A stretch of 64,000 bases of DNA, from contig NC_044919.1 in NCBI RefSeq assembly GCF_003576645.1, positions 26,415,558-26,479,557 on the forward strand, in the 5' to 3' direction. The DNA comes from Ipomoea triloba. Lineage: Eukaryota; Streptophyta; Magnoliopsida; Solanales; Convolvulaceae. This document shows positions 11,136 to 24,360 of this stretch, piece after piece. The translations under genes were made by a program, and so were the position numbers. Below the pieces are notes generated by a model that saw nothing but the letters and a program-made list of their open reading frames with translations, did not search any database and had not been told where the DNA came from. Position 1 is the stretch's first letter, and every line of letters starts with the position of its first letter.

Positions 11136-13403
11136 TTTGACTAATCCTTAATCATTATGAAACAAAAAATGTACAGCCTATGGATTGTAGACTGTTTTGT
11201 TTTTGACTATTGGTTTTTTTGATGGACTTTTGAATGATGGATGATATGGTCATTTTACAGTACACAGTGCAGTTTGCACTGTGCTACTGTTTTCGAATTG
11301 TTTCAAATTGTCATATGTGCAAAAAATTTTAAATCTGTGCAATGTAGGCCTTTTGTTTTGTTCCTTTCTTTCAGGTTGCATTATATTAGAAGCTAAGGGT
11401 GGTCCAATGACCGGCAGCACTTTCAACAGCGGAGCACAAAAGGAGAAGGCCTACTATAACGGTGCACACAAGGAATCACAGCCAATAATGAAGCACAAAA
11501 GGATTACATGTAAATACTTTAGCTTTGCAGGCTCAGGAAATGTAATTGATGAAATGAATGTTGCATTACTTTAGTACTATAGGCTCAGAAAATGTAATTG
11601 ATGAAATGAATGTTGTTACATAAAGTGCTAATTGTTAGTTCTTACACTACTGTAACAAAACCTATTACCTATTAGTGCTTTAACTAACTTAAAGAAAGGT
11701 CTACAAATTTGTTATTTTCTTTCATGTATTTCCAAAGTTGTTTAAGTGTATACATCACATTCCCAATAAATACATCACAACTTATAATTCCTACTTAGTT
11801 TAGGAATTATAAAGTATATCCTTGATAACTTATATCTGGATATGATTCAAATACACTCTTACTGTTTTAAAAAGCCACTGGAAATGACTAACTGTCAAAT
11901 CTCTTTATAAATGACTTGATTCTTTCATGCATTTCCAAAGATAAGGTATTACTTAAAGATAGCATATTACTTAAAAAGATAGGATCAAACTTAAAGATAG
12001 CATATTACTTAAAAAGATAGGAGTTACTCTCAAATAATAAGAAAAAAAGATAGGATACTACTTAAATGAATTCACATGACATTCATGAAAGAATCAAGAA
12101 CCCAATCTTACTTAAATGAATTCACATTACATCACATATATTCTGCAAAATACTCTGTAGCATCATATGGAATTATCATCATTTGCAACTAACTGGAAAA
12201 AAAAAGTTAGTCCACTTATATTATAATGCTCCCAAAAAAAGCTGATAATCGTGCTAAATGAATTCACATTACATCACATATATTCTGCAGAATACTCTGT
12301 ATCATCAGATGGAATTATCATCATTTGCAACTAACTGGAAAACAAAAGTTAGTCCACTTATATTTAGATTAAATAACAAAATTTTAATAGGTGTAAACAA
12401 CAATTTCAATGCAGCATGTACTGTCCTCTTAATCCCAACTTTTTTGGGAGCATTAATTGGAATCCAACTGTTGGGATTCCAAGGTGTAGTGTGCTCTTTA
12501 TTTCTACTAAAGCTTTAGGACAGTGTTGATCTTATGTTTTAGACACACCAAGTGTATTTCTACTAATATTCTTTTGCAGATGAGTGCAACATTGACCCCC
12601 AATTCTGAGATCAAAGCACAGTAGGATAAACAATGAAGCAGCTTACAGGGTCTACTCTTATAGGTTGCAAAAGGAAGCACCCTTCTCATAATAAAGGTAT
12701 GTATTTTAAATTTGTCAACCATCTATCTATGAGCTGTACAATTACTTTACAAGTTCAGAAAAAATGTGTTAATGCTTTGGAGTAATTATACATGCAAGTA
12801 CATATATAGTTACAATTTGTACCTAATTGAGAATAGCAGTTAAGATCCATGAGCTCAAGCATGTTTAGTCGACGAATCTACAGATCTTAGCAATTCTGCG
12901 AGCAATCAAAACAAAAACGTAGCTAGGGTTAGAAAGATTATAGTGATTTACCATGAATTGATGTTATACCGTCCAGATCTGTCAAATACAGTAGTGTATC
13001 TCTTCTTAGAACATAGAATCAGGGTCTGAATGATATCCAGACCGGCTGTTTTCCGTCGAAATCACTGTCGCTCGGCACCGCGAAATCACAACGCTGCAAA
13101 CCCAACTATCAATTTGTGTCTAACATCGGTAGCCATCTATATGTCCTGCTTTTGCGGTCGGGAGCCTTCGACGGTCAGGACGCTGTAGTGTAGAAAATTG
13201 GCCGGTGCATCGATGAGGACAGTTACCACTCCGTCAATCCACCTTAATAATTCCATGGTGGATTGAAGGAGCGATGAAATGAAAATGAAGAATAGCAAGA
13301 AAGATAGTGTAAATGTTAGGCTTTCTAGAAGTAGAGAGATGGAGGTTGGGAGTTCTGGAAGATGCAATACGCAGAGTAGGTTTTCCATTTTTCATTTTTC
13401 TTT

Positions 13404-13481
<78 letters not shown>

Positions 13482-13669
13482 TATTAAGGATTTGATGTAT
13501 AGGGTACATAATACTATTTAATGTTATACGTGTATGTAATTTTGTACATTTTGTGAATGTAGTATGTAGAATAATGGTAAATAATATTTAGTAGCTTATT
13601 TAATAATTAGTAAATTATTTGAATATAGCTTACTAAATTCACAATATGTCTTAAGACAATTTCCTTTTA
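11136..13669. other. Helitron interior without recognised gene
   Basis: Contents are duplications and unrecognised sequence. GGCTCAG(G/A)AAATGTAATTGATG recurs at about 11528 and 11582. Repeated AAGATAG/TTACTTAAA motifs fill 11945-12060. A 142-bp tandem duplication starts at 12114 and 12256. The inverted pair CCCAAC...GTTGGG lies at about 12437-12477. A GC-elevated part (12990-13390) has an 83-codon minus-strand frame (13137-13388, ending ELLRWIDGVVTVLIDAPANF...) that may be a captured host fragment, but I do not recognise it. A (TA)n/(TATATG) microsatellite covers 13404-13484. Confidence 0.5.
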
Positions 13670-13980
13670 TGCTGTCATAGGTAATGACCATCAACAAAAG
13701 TCAAGCTAAGGTCAAACTTTGACGCATGTAGGCTTACTATTAAAGAAACCTATATTTGTTCATGGTAAACTTTACGTGGCTGTTTTAAGGATTAGTAACC
13801 CTAAAGGTCTAAGAATTTTAATAGCAACTGAAGGTGTGGAGAGTAGTAATTATATTACCAATGTTGTGTACCATGAAATTTTTAATAATTTGTAATCTTA
13901 AATATTCTATTCTTAAATATTCTATTGATTTAATCCAAAGCGTTATTCTCATTCGTGCAACACACGGGTATAATAATATT
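13670..13980 (+). pseudogene. Fossil Helitron helicase C-terminus plus decayed 3' terminus
   Basis: 13670-13893 aligns by eye with the last 215 bases of the RepHel gene (24030-24245): AATGACCATCAACAAAAGTCAA, CTTTACGTGGCTG, AGTAACCCTAAAGGT and the shared ending coding for VVYHE(I/V)FNN and a stop. It has several frameshifts. About 80 bases further, TCGTGCAACACACGGGTATAATAATATT corresponds to the true terminus CCGTGCATCGCACGGGTACAATACTAGT, but the stem is weakened and CTAG is lost. This is therefore an internal, non-functional Helitron 3' end between the RPA gene and the RepHel gene. Confidence 0.75.
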
Positions 13981-14854
13981 TTCATGGTCTCTTTTTTGTA
14001 TAACTAATCAGGTACAGTTTTCATACTATTAACATTAGTTCAATTACATGTTATAAATTGAGTTCAAGACTTAATTTGCGTTTTATGTCAAAATTGTTAT
14101 GTATCTTATTAGAAAACGCAGTCCAACCAGCTATCAATACAAGTGATGTCCATACTCCTCAAAATACAAAGGGCTCACAAACTTCAAATCCTTTGGTGTT
14201 TGGTGTTTTTGGGAATTCTTTGAATTCACCATTAACAATTATATCAAAAAGTAAGTATGACCACTACTATTTAAGATGCTTCATATTCGTGTCATATTTT
14301 TACTAATGAACGTATAGTCTACTCAGTAAGTTTAATAAATGGTGTATACTTAATGTTCTCAAGACCTATTGTTTTTATAGGTGGCAACATAATCAAATCG
14401 AGTATCAGGGATGCCAATAGCTCAAAGCACATTTTAAGTGTCAACAAAGGTACGGATTTAGTCTTGCAGATGTTTTAAATAATTTTATGTACTTTTAATA
14501 ATTAGTAAATCACGTGGTCTTCTAGGTGCAAGTAGGGGTGTAAACGAGCCGAGCCGAGCCCGAACTTAGAGGTGCTCGAGTTCGAGCTCGACTCGAAACA
14601 TGAGAGCTCGAGTTCGATCGAGCTCAAAAAATGAAGCTCGAGCTCGGCTCGTCTTATTTTCGAGCAGCTCGAGCTCGGCTCGATTGGCTCGACTGTTCGA
14701 ACTCGAGCTCGAGCTCGAGCCGAATATCGACTCGTCATGGCTCGAGTTCGAGCTCGTGTTGGAGCTCGAATTTGACTTAATTAACTACATGCATGATGCA
14801 TCAAATAATAATAATAATTTTTGTACTCATACATTACTAATAATACATCATAAG

Positions 14855-14952
14855 TCCAAACTGCATAGTTCAAAGTACTCAATAGTCCATACAAGCTGAC
14901 AATTCCAAACTGCATAGTTCAAAGTACTCAATAGTCCATACAAGCTGACAAT
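14855..14952. repeat. Two-copy tandem duplication, 49-bp unit, in hAT element
   Basis: Copies 14855-14903 and 14904-14952 are nearly identical (unit contains AACTGCATAGTTCAAAGTAC). It lies just downstream of the transposase stop. Confidence 0.9.
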
Positions 14953-14983
14953 TCCACATCAACTACAAGTCTTCATCGTACTT

Positions 14984-17431
14984 TCATGAGTTGGATAAAG
15001 GTAGATAAATTTCTTGGTACGATTTATCTTTCTGAAAAAAATAAAAGGTAAACAAGCTTGTAGTTAACTAGATATTTTTAAAAGACAATGTAGAAAAGTT
15101 ATAGATTAAAAATAAACTTACTTTATTTTTGGTAACTCCGTGTATATGTCGAAGCCAATCACCCCCACAAAGTAAAGCTTGTACTGTTTCCGGTAACAAT
15201 GATGCACGATAAGAATCAATTACCCTTGTTCCAGCACTAAACGTTGCTTCTGAAGCCACACTAGTAACAGGTATAGCTAAAATATCTGCCGCCATTCTTG
15301 ACAGTATTGGATACTGCATTCTATTCATCTTCCACCAGTCCAAACAAGAAAAGTCACTAGGAAGCTCATTCTTTTTAAGACGCCCTTTTTCTAAATAGTC
15401 CACTAACTCTGATCTTTTAGGTTCTGCAGTCTCAACTTGTGCACAATATGCATCAAAATCATCCCAAGTATGTGTAGAACTTTGGTGGCTGACTTGGCTC
15501 TCAAAAGCCATTGAAGAACCTAGTGTAAAAGTTAAATTGTTAATATAAAATAATAAAATAAAAATAATTATTTGGTTGATTGTGCAAACTGCAAAGTACC
15601 TGCCGGACTTGTAAAAATTCCTTGGTTGATTGATTTAGCAACATACTCTTCATAAAGAGTATTAATGATCTCCTTCACTTTTGAAATATTTTCTGCAGCT
15701 TCCTTACTAGAATAAAGTCTAGGAAAACAAAATTCAACTGCAAGCATTTTTTTTGTTGGATCAAATACAGCACCTATAGCCATCAACAAATTACACTCAC
15801 CCCAATATTTATCAAACTTCATCTTCATTATCAGAACCAAATTTCGAATAAAGGAATCTTCATCATCTACACGACCATCCAATGCTGATTTGATTTTTTG
15901 AACTTCCTGAAGAAATAAATTTGAAGTTGGGTACTCACAACCTGAAACAAGTAACAACATAAAACCAGTTAGAAGAAACAAAGTTTTGTACTTAAAGAAG
16001 AATCAAATTAAAAGAAACAAACCTGAAATTACGTGAGTTGCTATCCAAAAAGCCTCTAATATTGAGCAAACTTTGCTAACATTATCCCAATCAGCTTCCG
16101 ATGGACAACTGTCAAAGAATGGATCACGATCTTGTAGCATCTTAAAAGCTTCTTTGAACTTAAGTGCACAACTTAACATCTCAAAAGTCGAGTTCCATCT
16201 AGTCTTACAATCACGAATCAATTTTCTATCTTTCAATTGCAATTGTTGCACACAATCTGCAAATTGTATACGCCTAGCCTCTGATCGGTTCACATATTCC
16301 ACACTATCTCTAACATCACTAATGATGTGTCGGATCTCTTCTAATCCATCTTGTACACACAAGTTCAAAATGTGCGCACAACAACGAACATGAAATAAAC
16401 GTCCTCCACATACCAAACTTCTTGATCTTTGGAGTGTATCCTTCATATACCGAATAGCAGAATCATTACTTGAAGCATTATCAACTATAATTGTAAAAAC
16501 TTTCTTTTCAATGCCCCACTCTTTCATGCATTTGAATATGGCATCAGAAATATGAAGACCTCCCCTCGGTGGTGGAATGTTGATGAAGCTTAAAACTCTC
16601 TTTTGCAATCTCCACGAAGAATCAATCCAATGGCCAGTGACAACCATGTACTCAATCTTTTGATTTTTTGATTTCCAACAATCTGTTGTCAAACTTACTT
16701 TACTAATGCATTCAAGACTGTTCTTCAACTTCTTCTTTTCAAGCTCATAAACTTTCAAACAATCTGCCTTGCTTGTGTTTCTATTAATTTTTTTCCACTC
16801 GGGCATACCTCGTTTCATCATAATGTTGAATCCCACTTCTTCTAAAATGGTAAATGGATGTTCATGCATCATGATCCAATGAGTAGCAGACTCCCTCATT
16901 AATTCCATGTCAAACTTTCCAGGATGTAATGGAGGAATGGAAGATGAAACTCCCTCACTTGGCAAAAAATTTAACTTCATTTGTTGATCAATCATCTACA
17001 AAATCAATAATACAATTACTATTATTGATGCATAGAAAATTTAAGCTAAAGAAAATTTATGTAGTTACCTTCAAATTTGTCTTTCTTGTAACACATTTAG
17101 CTTGATGCCTCTTCAAGCTACTTGTGGTGCCCGATTTAGTTAATGTGAATTGTTGATGACAATGGTTACATTTTGCCTTCTTTATTCCATCTGGCTCAAT
17201 AACTGTAAAATCATCCCACACACATGATGTCTTTTTTCTCTTGTTTGTTTGAAAATCTTGTTGGCTAACTGTTTCTTCATTTTGTTGTGTATCATGGTCA
17301 TTGGAATGTAATCCTATTTTTTCAAATGCTCCAGCTTGTTCATTCACCTCAATATTTGTTTCAATATTTTCACCAACTGCATTACTTGAGGTGTATGTAT
17401 TTTGAGGAATAGATGAATTTTCAGTGGACAT
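14984..17431 (-). CDS. hAT transposase (BED finger, RNase H-like core, dimerisation domain), apparently intact
   Basis: Five exons join in phase with GT-AG introns: 17431-17069, 16995-16023, 15941-15600, 15519-15122, 15031-14984. The sum is 2,124 nt, 707 aa plus stop. The start ATG (17429-17431) opens [12 protein letters not shown]. Exon 1 holds the BED zinc finger (about residues 70-115: [23 protein letters not shown]). Exon 2 holds the first catalytic Asp (TTDCWKS), the second ([10 protein letters not shown]) and the Cys/His motif ([15 protein letters not shown]). Exon 4 carries the C-terminal region with [20 protein letters not shown] and the catalytic Glu in ASEATFSAG. It should cut at the element's ends. 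No stop or frameshift is found, so activity is possible. The last short exon is my prediction from splice signals. Confidence 0.88.
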
Positions 17432-17770
17432 GACTACTGAAAATAATAATAAAACTAATTAAGTTCACAACACCAAAACATAAGCCAAAGTCCAAACACT
17501 AATTAGTAATTACTACAAAGCAGCAAGCACAAGAATGTAAATTGGCTACTGAATCTCAAGACTCTGAATTTGACCATAATTTAGATGTACTCATCTCAAG
17601 GTTTATGAACCAAAGCAAACCTAGTCAATAATAAAGTATTAATGTTTAAATTTAATTGAATATTTGAATTAAATGTAAATATGTAATTAAAGTAGTATAT
17701 TTATGTTTCCAAACACTAATCAATTTATGTTCCAAGAATGCAAGATAGCAGCACTTAACAGTTAACAGTA

Positions 17771-17960
17771 GTATATTTTTCTCCCAAAAAAAAAAAACAG
17801 TAGTATATTTCTTCTATCCAAAAACAAACACAACAGTATATTTCTTCTATAAAAAAACAGTAGTATATTTCTTCTATAAAAAAAAACAGTAGTATATTTC
17901 TTCTATAAAAAAAAAAAAAAACAGTATATTTCTTCTATAAAAAAACAGTAGTATATTTCT
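17771..17960. repeat. Minisatellite upstream of hAT transposase
   Basis: The motif ACAGTAGTATATTTCTTCTAT followed by an A-run of variable length recurs about six times, period near 28-35. It lies upstream of the transposase start, in its promoter or 5' leader. Confidence 0.85.
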
Positions 17961-18303
17961 GTTCCAAGAATACAAGAATGTAACCTGTTGCAGCTGCGGG
18001 AAACGGCGGTGGGCGAGAGGCCGGTCGATCTCTGCTGCGGCGGCGGCCAAAGGCTGGTCGATCTCGGCTGCATCAGCGACGGAAGCGAGAGGTGGCTCGT
18101 GCTGCTGCTTCGTCTGCTGCCGTTCTATCGCGTCGTCTGCTGCCGTGAGGGATAAACGGGAAGTGGGAGGAATGGAGGTGGAGACCGGAACTGGAGAGGT
18201 GAGACTTGAGAGGTGAGAGGTGAGAGGAGAGGTATGCTGATGGTGAGTGGCGGCTTAAGCTTAAGCTTTTGATTTAGGGTTAACTGTACCTATGTCTTTA
18301 CTC

Positions 18304-18347
<44 letters not shown>

Positions 18348-18350
18348 AAA
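17961..18350 (-). promoter_or_regulatory. Probable hAT transposase promoter/leader region
   Basis: A GC-rich island (about 17985-18235) with CGGCGG repeats, then a (TTA)n array (about 18309-18345), separates the transposase start from the right terminal repeats. By position it should contain the promoter and 5' leader. No TATA box is certain. Confidence 0.35.
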
Positions 18351-18536
18351 ATATGTGTGGCTCGCGAGCAGCTCGACGAGCCACGAGCCTAAAATATTTA
18401 GGCTCGAGCTCGACTCGATTATTTAACGAGCCGGCTCGAGCTCGGCTCGAGCTCGAAGTTGACCGAGTTCGAGCCGAGCTTTGACCGAGTAGCTCGCGAG
18501 CGGCTCGCGAGTGGCTCGACTCGTTTACACCCCTAG

Positions 18537-19310
18537 GTGCAAGTAGGCTTCAAATATTTAAATTAAGTATGGTATTGAGATTTTTTTTAAGACACATGAA
18601 TATTTGATTCACATCAATCTCTAAGTGGTCATAATGATTTCGTAATATATTATAACCCACATGGAATATAATTGTGATTGCAGATAAATGTTCACAACCA
18701 GTGGAATTTGAGAATTTCCCGTTGAGTGATGTTACTAACGGTTAGTAATATATTCTGAATGAATTTGGCGGGCTCGACTTACTGCTACCAACTAATTTTG
18801 CATAAATTATTTCCAACTTATGGCAGTTCAACAATCCAAAGGGAACTATAGTCAAAGATTGTATGATTCATCATTTTCTGGAGTGACCTCAACATTGTAG
18901 GGACAGACATTTATAACACCAACTGCAAAAAGGAGCAGTGCTTTCACTAAAGGTTAGTGAACTTATTTTTATACCCGTGTGATTCAATTTTAGAGGGTGA
19001 CAATTGTGACTAATTAAAAATGCTTTATGTATCACATGTATAGAAATACAGTAACTCACATGTATACTAGGTGCATATACGCTTCAATATTTAAATTAAG
19101 TATGGCATTTGATATACCATTCTGTATTTTTTTTCTAAACCCATTTGAAGTTTAACTCGTCAATCTCACGTGGTTTTAATGATTTGTTGTGTTGTTATAC
19201 CCACATTGAATATGATTTTGATTGTAGATATAGATACACAAGACAGGGAATTTGTGAGATTACCTTTGAGTGATGTTACTAACGGTTAGTAATATATTCG
19301 GAATGAATCT
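18537..19310. repeat. Exon-scale tandem duplication in RepHel 5' region
   Basis: Two segments about 534 bp apart share GCTTCAA(A)TATTTAAATTAAG (18549; 19081) and TTGAGTGATGTTACTAACGG followed by TTAGTAATATATTC(T/G)GAATGAAT (18722; about 19267). This duplicates a small exon with its introns in the N-terminal region of the helicase gene. Confidence 0.75.
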
Positions 19311-22300
19311 TATATGTTATATTCCCTGATATCAATAAATTTTACTAATTATTTTTCCTTTATTATGGCAGTTCAAAAAGCTAAAAGAGACTATAGACAA
19401 GTTTTGAACATGACAACTTGCGAAAATATGTGGAATCGTGGTACAGGTCAAATATTGAGTAATTGTAGTTTTGTAAGAGCGAGTCCACTTCATAGTATGG
19501 AAAACACGCAAGGTCATAACAACGAAATCAATCGTAATCTATTACATGAGTTCGTAGATGTTTCTCAACTACATGATCAAGTTCCACAACAATTACAAGG
19601 TAAGATAATTCATTTTAATATCATGTTTTGATTTGCGACATTGTGTGTATTAAATTGAAACGTAGAATATTGTTCAATGTCATATTACACCTAAATGTTA
19701 TTTTTTCTACAGTCAAATACAATGATATTGGTGACCCTGCGAACATTTGTGAACACTGCAATGCAATGTTTTGGTACGAAGAACGAATCAACAAGAAGCT
19801 TCGAATTGTTGTAATCAAATATTCAACTTGTTGTGGCCACGGGAAGATTAAGCTACCAAAAGCTCTTCTTCCTCCAAAAAGAATATTGGATTTATTCTTT
19901 TTTGGTGGGGATAAAAGGAATGAATTCTTGAAGAACATTCGGAAGTACAATAACATCTTTTCCTTCACCTCATTAGGAGCAAAGGTTGACAAATCCATAA
20001 ACAACGGTACTTGCCCGCCAATGTTTAGGATAAATGGCCAGAAATTTTCATTTAATGGGAGGCCTAACCCTGGAGGAGGGTAATCCACCTAAATTTGCCC
20101 AACTATACATACATGACACTGAAAATGAGGTGGAGAATCGCATTAACTCATTCGGGTAATACTATTACTACTATTTGTTATTTCGTACTACTCTATTTAT
20201 TTTTGCCTATTTGTTTAATGTATACCACAGTTTATATATAAGTTAACATCTTTTGTATAATAGGAGCAGCAAATTTAATGCAAAATTACATGTCGACATA
20301 GTTGAAGCTATTAAGCAAGACCTAGATGATCACAATGTCTTGGTTAAGTCTTTTCGTTTGGCCAAAGCACAAATGCAAACCAATCCTAACATTGAGTATA
20401 AGATGAGATTGATTGGTAAGAGGGCCGGGGATGCACGAACATACAACCTGCCCACTGCATCAGAGGTTGCAGCTTTAGTTGTTGGTGATCTAGATCCCAG
20501 TTTAGGACACCGGGATATTTTGGTCGAAACTAAAGCAGGTGCTCTTAAGAGAATAAACGAGCTTAACCCAGCATATTTGCCACTGCAATATCCTATTTTG
20601 TTCCCCTACGGAGAAGATGGCTATAGGGAGGATATTCAATTTAATATAACGAAGAATGAAGGCAGTGGTGGCAGAGTTCGTGTATCACAATGTGAGTTCT
20701 TCACATACAAGATACATGATAGGTTTAACGAAGTATCAACAATGCTATATGCCAAGAGGCTTTTTCAACAGTTCCTGGTTGATGCTTACACCATGGTGGA
20801 ATCGAGCAGACTATTATACATTCGTAACAATCAGAAGGCTTTAAGATGCGAAGCTTATAAAGGCATGTCTGATGCATTGACTAGAGGATAAGTTGATACA
20901 TCCAATCAAGGGAAGCGAATCATACTACCTTCAAGTTTCACTTGCGGAGCTAGATACATGATCCAAAATTACCAAGATGCCATGGCCATTTGTAGACACA
21001 AGGGTTATCCAAATCTTTTCATCACATTCACATGTAACCCGAAGTGGCCTGAAATACAGAGATACATGAAGAAGTGCAACTTAAATGCAGAGGATAGGCC
21101 TGACATTGTTTGTCGGGTCTTTCAAATGAAGTTGGATTCATTGGTTAAGGAGATACGCACGGGAAATCTCTTTGGTGTCGTAACTACAGGTATGCCATAT
21201 TACTTAGTAACCATTGTTCATTATGGTATATTCAATTCCTTAAAACATTTTGTACTTTAATTTCTTTCTTTGCAGTTGTTTATACTATTGAATTCCAGAA
21301 GCGTGGTTTACCACATGCACACATTCTTATCTTCCTAGAAAGAACCACTACATTGTCTACAGCATCATGTATGGACAGTTTCATTTCTGCTGAAATCCCA
21401 GACAAAGAAGTGGACAAAGAGTATTACAATGCTGTGGAAGAGTTTATGATTCATGGACCATGTGGACTTTACAAACCTAACTCGCCATGTATGGTGAACA
21501 AGAAATGTTCAAAACACTTCCCGAAGAGATTTGTGGGTGTATCTTCTTGGGACGATGATGGCTACCCAATCTACCGTCGTCGTGACAATGGTAGGACTGT
21601 CCTGAAGAATGGTGTCCAATTAGATAGTAGGTATGTCGTACCACACAATAGATATCTACTTCTCAAGTACAAGGCGCACAATAATGTTGAATGGTCCACG
21701 GTCGATCAAATACCTCTTCAAATATGTCAACAAAGGGAATGATAGGGTAACAGCAGAGTTTTATAGGAGTACAACTGCTGATGGGTCAACCGATGCTGTG
21801 GACGAGATCGGTATGTATTACGATTATCGCTACATATCAGCATGCGAAGCTGCATGGCGACTACTTAGCTTCGATGTGCATTTCAGACACCCTTCTGTTG
21901 AAAGACTAAGCTTTCACCTGCCGGAATGCCAGTCTGTTATATTCGAGGATGATGACAAGATACAAAACGTGCTTAATAGGCCGACAATAAGTCATAGCAT
22001 GTTCACTGCTTGGTTTGACGCTAACAAGACATATGAGGCTGCTAAACAGTTAGCTTACATTGACATGCCAACGAAGTTTGTGTGGAAGAAAGACCTCAGA
22101 CAGTGGCATCCAAGGAAAAGGGGATTCTCAATTGGTCGGATATTTTACGTGCCTCCAGGAAGCGGTGAGATATATTACTTGAGATGTCTGCTCAATGTTG
22201 TTCGAGGTCCAACCAATTTTGAAGACATCAAGTCCTTTCAGGGTGTCACATACACAAGTTTTCGAGATGCATGTTATGCAAGGGGGTTGTTAGACGATGA

Positions 22301-24360
22301 TAAAGAATACATTGACGCAATTACTGAAGCAAGTCACTGGTCCACTGCCAAATCAATGCGTAAACTCTTTGTCATTTTACTTACATCCAAAATGGTCAAT
22401 AAGCCGGAAAATGTGTAGAATGAAGTATGGCACTACTTAGCTGAGGATGCACAGTATAACAAGTGGTTAGCAATGCAGGATGAAGGTACGGATAAAAATA
22501 CTTTCTTTTTTATTTGGAACTTAAAATTTCTTCCTATGTATGACAACATTTGCTGACCGCTGATTTTAAAAATGTTCACACACAGGTTTGTGCTTATCTG
22601 AGGAAGAAAAGAAGAATTTCGCATTGATTGAAATAGAGCGATTGTTACAAACCTACAATAAGTCTTTAAAAGACTTTCCTCAGATGCCACTTCCAAACTT
22701 TCAAGACGCATTTCTGGCTGACAATCGCCTGCTATTCGATGAACTGTCGTATGATCGCAATGCATTACACCATGAAAGCCAACAAATGGAAAAGCAATTA
22801 ACTGATGAACAAAAAGTTGTTTATGATACAATCATAAAAGATGTCTTGCAACAACATGGTGGTATGTATTTTGTGTATGGATATGGCGGTACAGGGAAAA
22901 CATTTGTGTGGAAGGCAATTTCGGCAAAGATCAGATCAAAGGGAGACATTGTATTAAATGTTGCATCAAGTGGTATCGCCTCATTGCTATTACCAGGTGG
23001 AAGAACAGCCCACTCGCGGTTTGCAATTCCCATTGTTTTGAATGAAGATTCTACGTGCAACATTACTCAAGGAAGCCATCTTGCTGAACTTATTACCATG
23101 GCAAAGCTAATTATATGGGATGAAGCACCCATGATGCACAAACACTGCTTCGAAGCTCTTGATAGAACAATGCGCGATATCATGAGGTTTAAAGATGCGC
23201 TCAGTCACAGTAAAACATTTGGAGGTAAGACAGTTGTATTTGGGGGTGATTTCAGACAGATTCTTCAGTGATCCCAAAAGGGTCAAGGCAAGATATTGTT
23301 CAAGCAACAATAAACTCTTCTTACTTGTGGGAATCATGCAAAGTATTGAGGTTAACAAAGAATCTCCGTCTTAATACACGGGAACCTGGAGTGAATATGC
23401 AACAAGTTCAAGAGTTCGCAACTTGGTTAGCGAAAATTGGTGATGGTCAATTGGGAAGACCCAATGATGGGTATTCAGACGTCGAAATCCCTTCGGAGAT
23501 GTTATTGTCATCCCGTGGTGACAATATAGCAACAATTGTTGACAATATCTTTCCCATGTTTAAGGAATTATCGTGTCACAATGAATACATGAAAAGTCGA
23601 GCAATTCTGGAGCCCACGCTTGATGTAGTCCATTCAATTAATGAATATATGAGTGACCTGCATATTGCCGAGAGCAAGACTTACCTAAGTTGCGACACAG
23701 TTTGTAGCTCTGATTCAGGTAATGGGATGTTAGCTGACATGCACACTTCGGAATTTCTCAATGGTCTTAAAGCTTCAGGAATACCTAACCATACGTTGAC
23801 TTTAAAGGTGGGATCTCCTGTAATGCTTTTGAGGAACATAGATCATTCACTTGGACTATGTAATGGAACAAGGCTGGTCATTACAAGGTTATCAGATCAT
23901 GTAGTTGAAGCAAAGATCGTTTCTGGGAACAATGCTGGTGAAATAGTACTCATTCCAAGAATGTCCATGACACCTACTGATATACGATTGCCGTTCAAAT
24001 TTCAAAGAAGACAATTCCCTTTGATGTTGTCATATGCAATGACTATAAACAAAAGTCAAGGTCAAACATTGTCACATGTGGGGTTGCTTTTAAAGAAGCT
24101 AGTGTTTGTCCACGGCCAGCTTTATGTTGCTGCATCAAGAGTTAGTAACCCAAAAGGTTTAAAAATTTTAATAGGCAATGAAGACGGAGAGAATTGTAAT
24201 TACACTACCAATGTGGTGTATCATGAAGTATTCAATAATTTGTAACATATTTTTTATGTTAATCAAGGTGCTGATGAATCATTATTCTATCAACTTTGAT
24301 GCATCCTCAAATTATATTAAGGTGTTTCAGGCTTTTATTATATAGTTGTATTAATATCAT

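Larger units (their letters stand above)
14533..18535 (-). mobile_element. Complete hAT transposon, 4,003 bp, inside the Helitron
   Basis: Terminal inverted repeats are TAGGGGTGTAAACGAGCC at 14533 and, inverted, CTCG(T)TTACACCCCTA ending at 18535. The flanking octamer GGTGCAAG is identical on both sides (14525-14532 and 18536-18543), the hAT-type target duplication. Both ends are filled with CGAGCTCGAG-like subterminal motifs (14560-14770, 18360-18520), probable transposase binding sites. The only gene is a minus-strand transposase. The perfect target duplication and intact gene point to a recent insertion. Confidence 0.95.
14050..24245 (+). pseudogene. Helitron RepHel gene (Rep nickase + PIF1-like helicase), multiply broken
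   Basis: The product would nick, ligate and unwind transposon DNA. Candidate small N-terminal exons lie at 14050-14460 and 18680-18960, split by the hAT element. Clear exons start at about 19375. A zinc-binding N-terminus (CEHCNAMFWYEE, CCGHGKIKLP) is at 19714-20156 and the Helitron_like_N domain from 20264. The Rep HUH motif GLPHAHILIF lies near 21309 and the tyrosine motif KYLFKYVNKG near 21707. The helicase has Walker A GYGGTGKT, Walker B LIIWDEAP, GGDFRQIL and the C-terminal motifs AMTINKSQGQTL and YVAASRV. Lesions: one extra base near 20041-20049, TAA at 20889-20891, a small frame-changing deletion near 21693-21700, TAG for TGG at 22416-22418, and one missing base near 23266. So it is not functional as read. 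Confidence 0.85.

Noticed and set aside
14031..14048. TCATACTATTAACATTAG as the 5' end of a second Helitron
   Set aside because: It is preceded by T instead of A and I cannot confirm it by a flank or a second copy; left as a possibility only.
14502..14899. Ser/Glu/Leu-rich frames on both strands
   Set aside because: They come from CGAGCTCGAG subterminal repeats of the hAT element.
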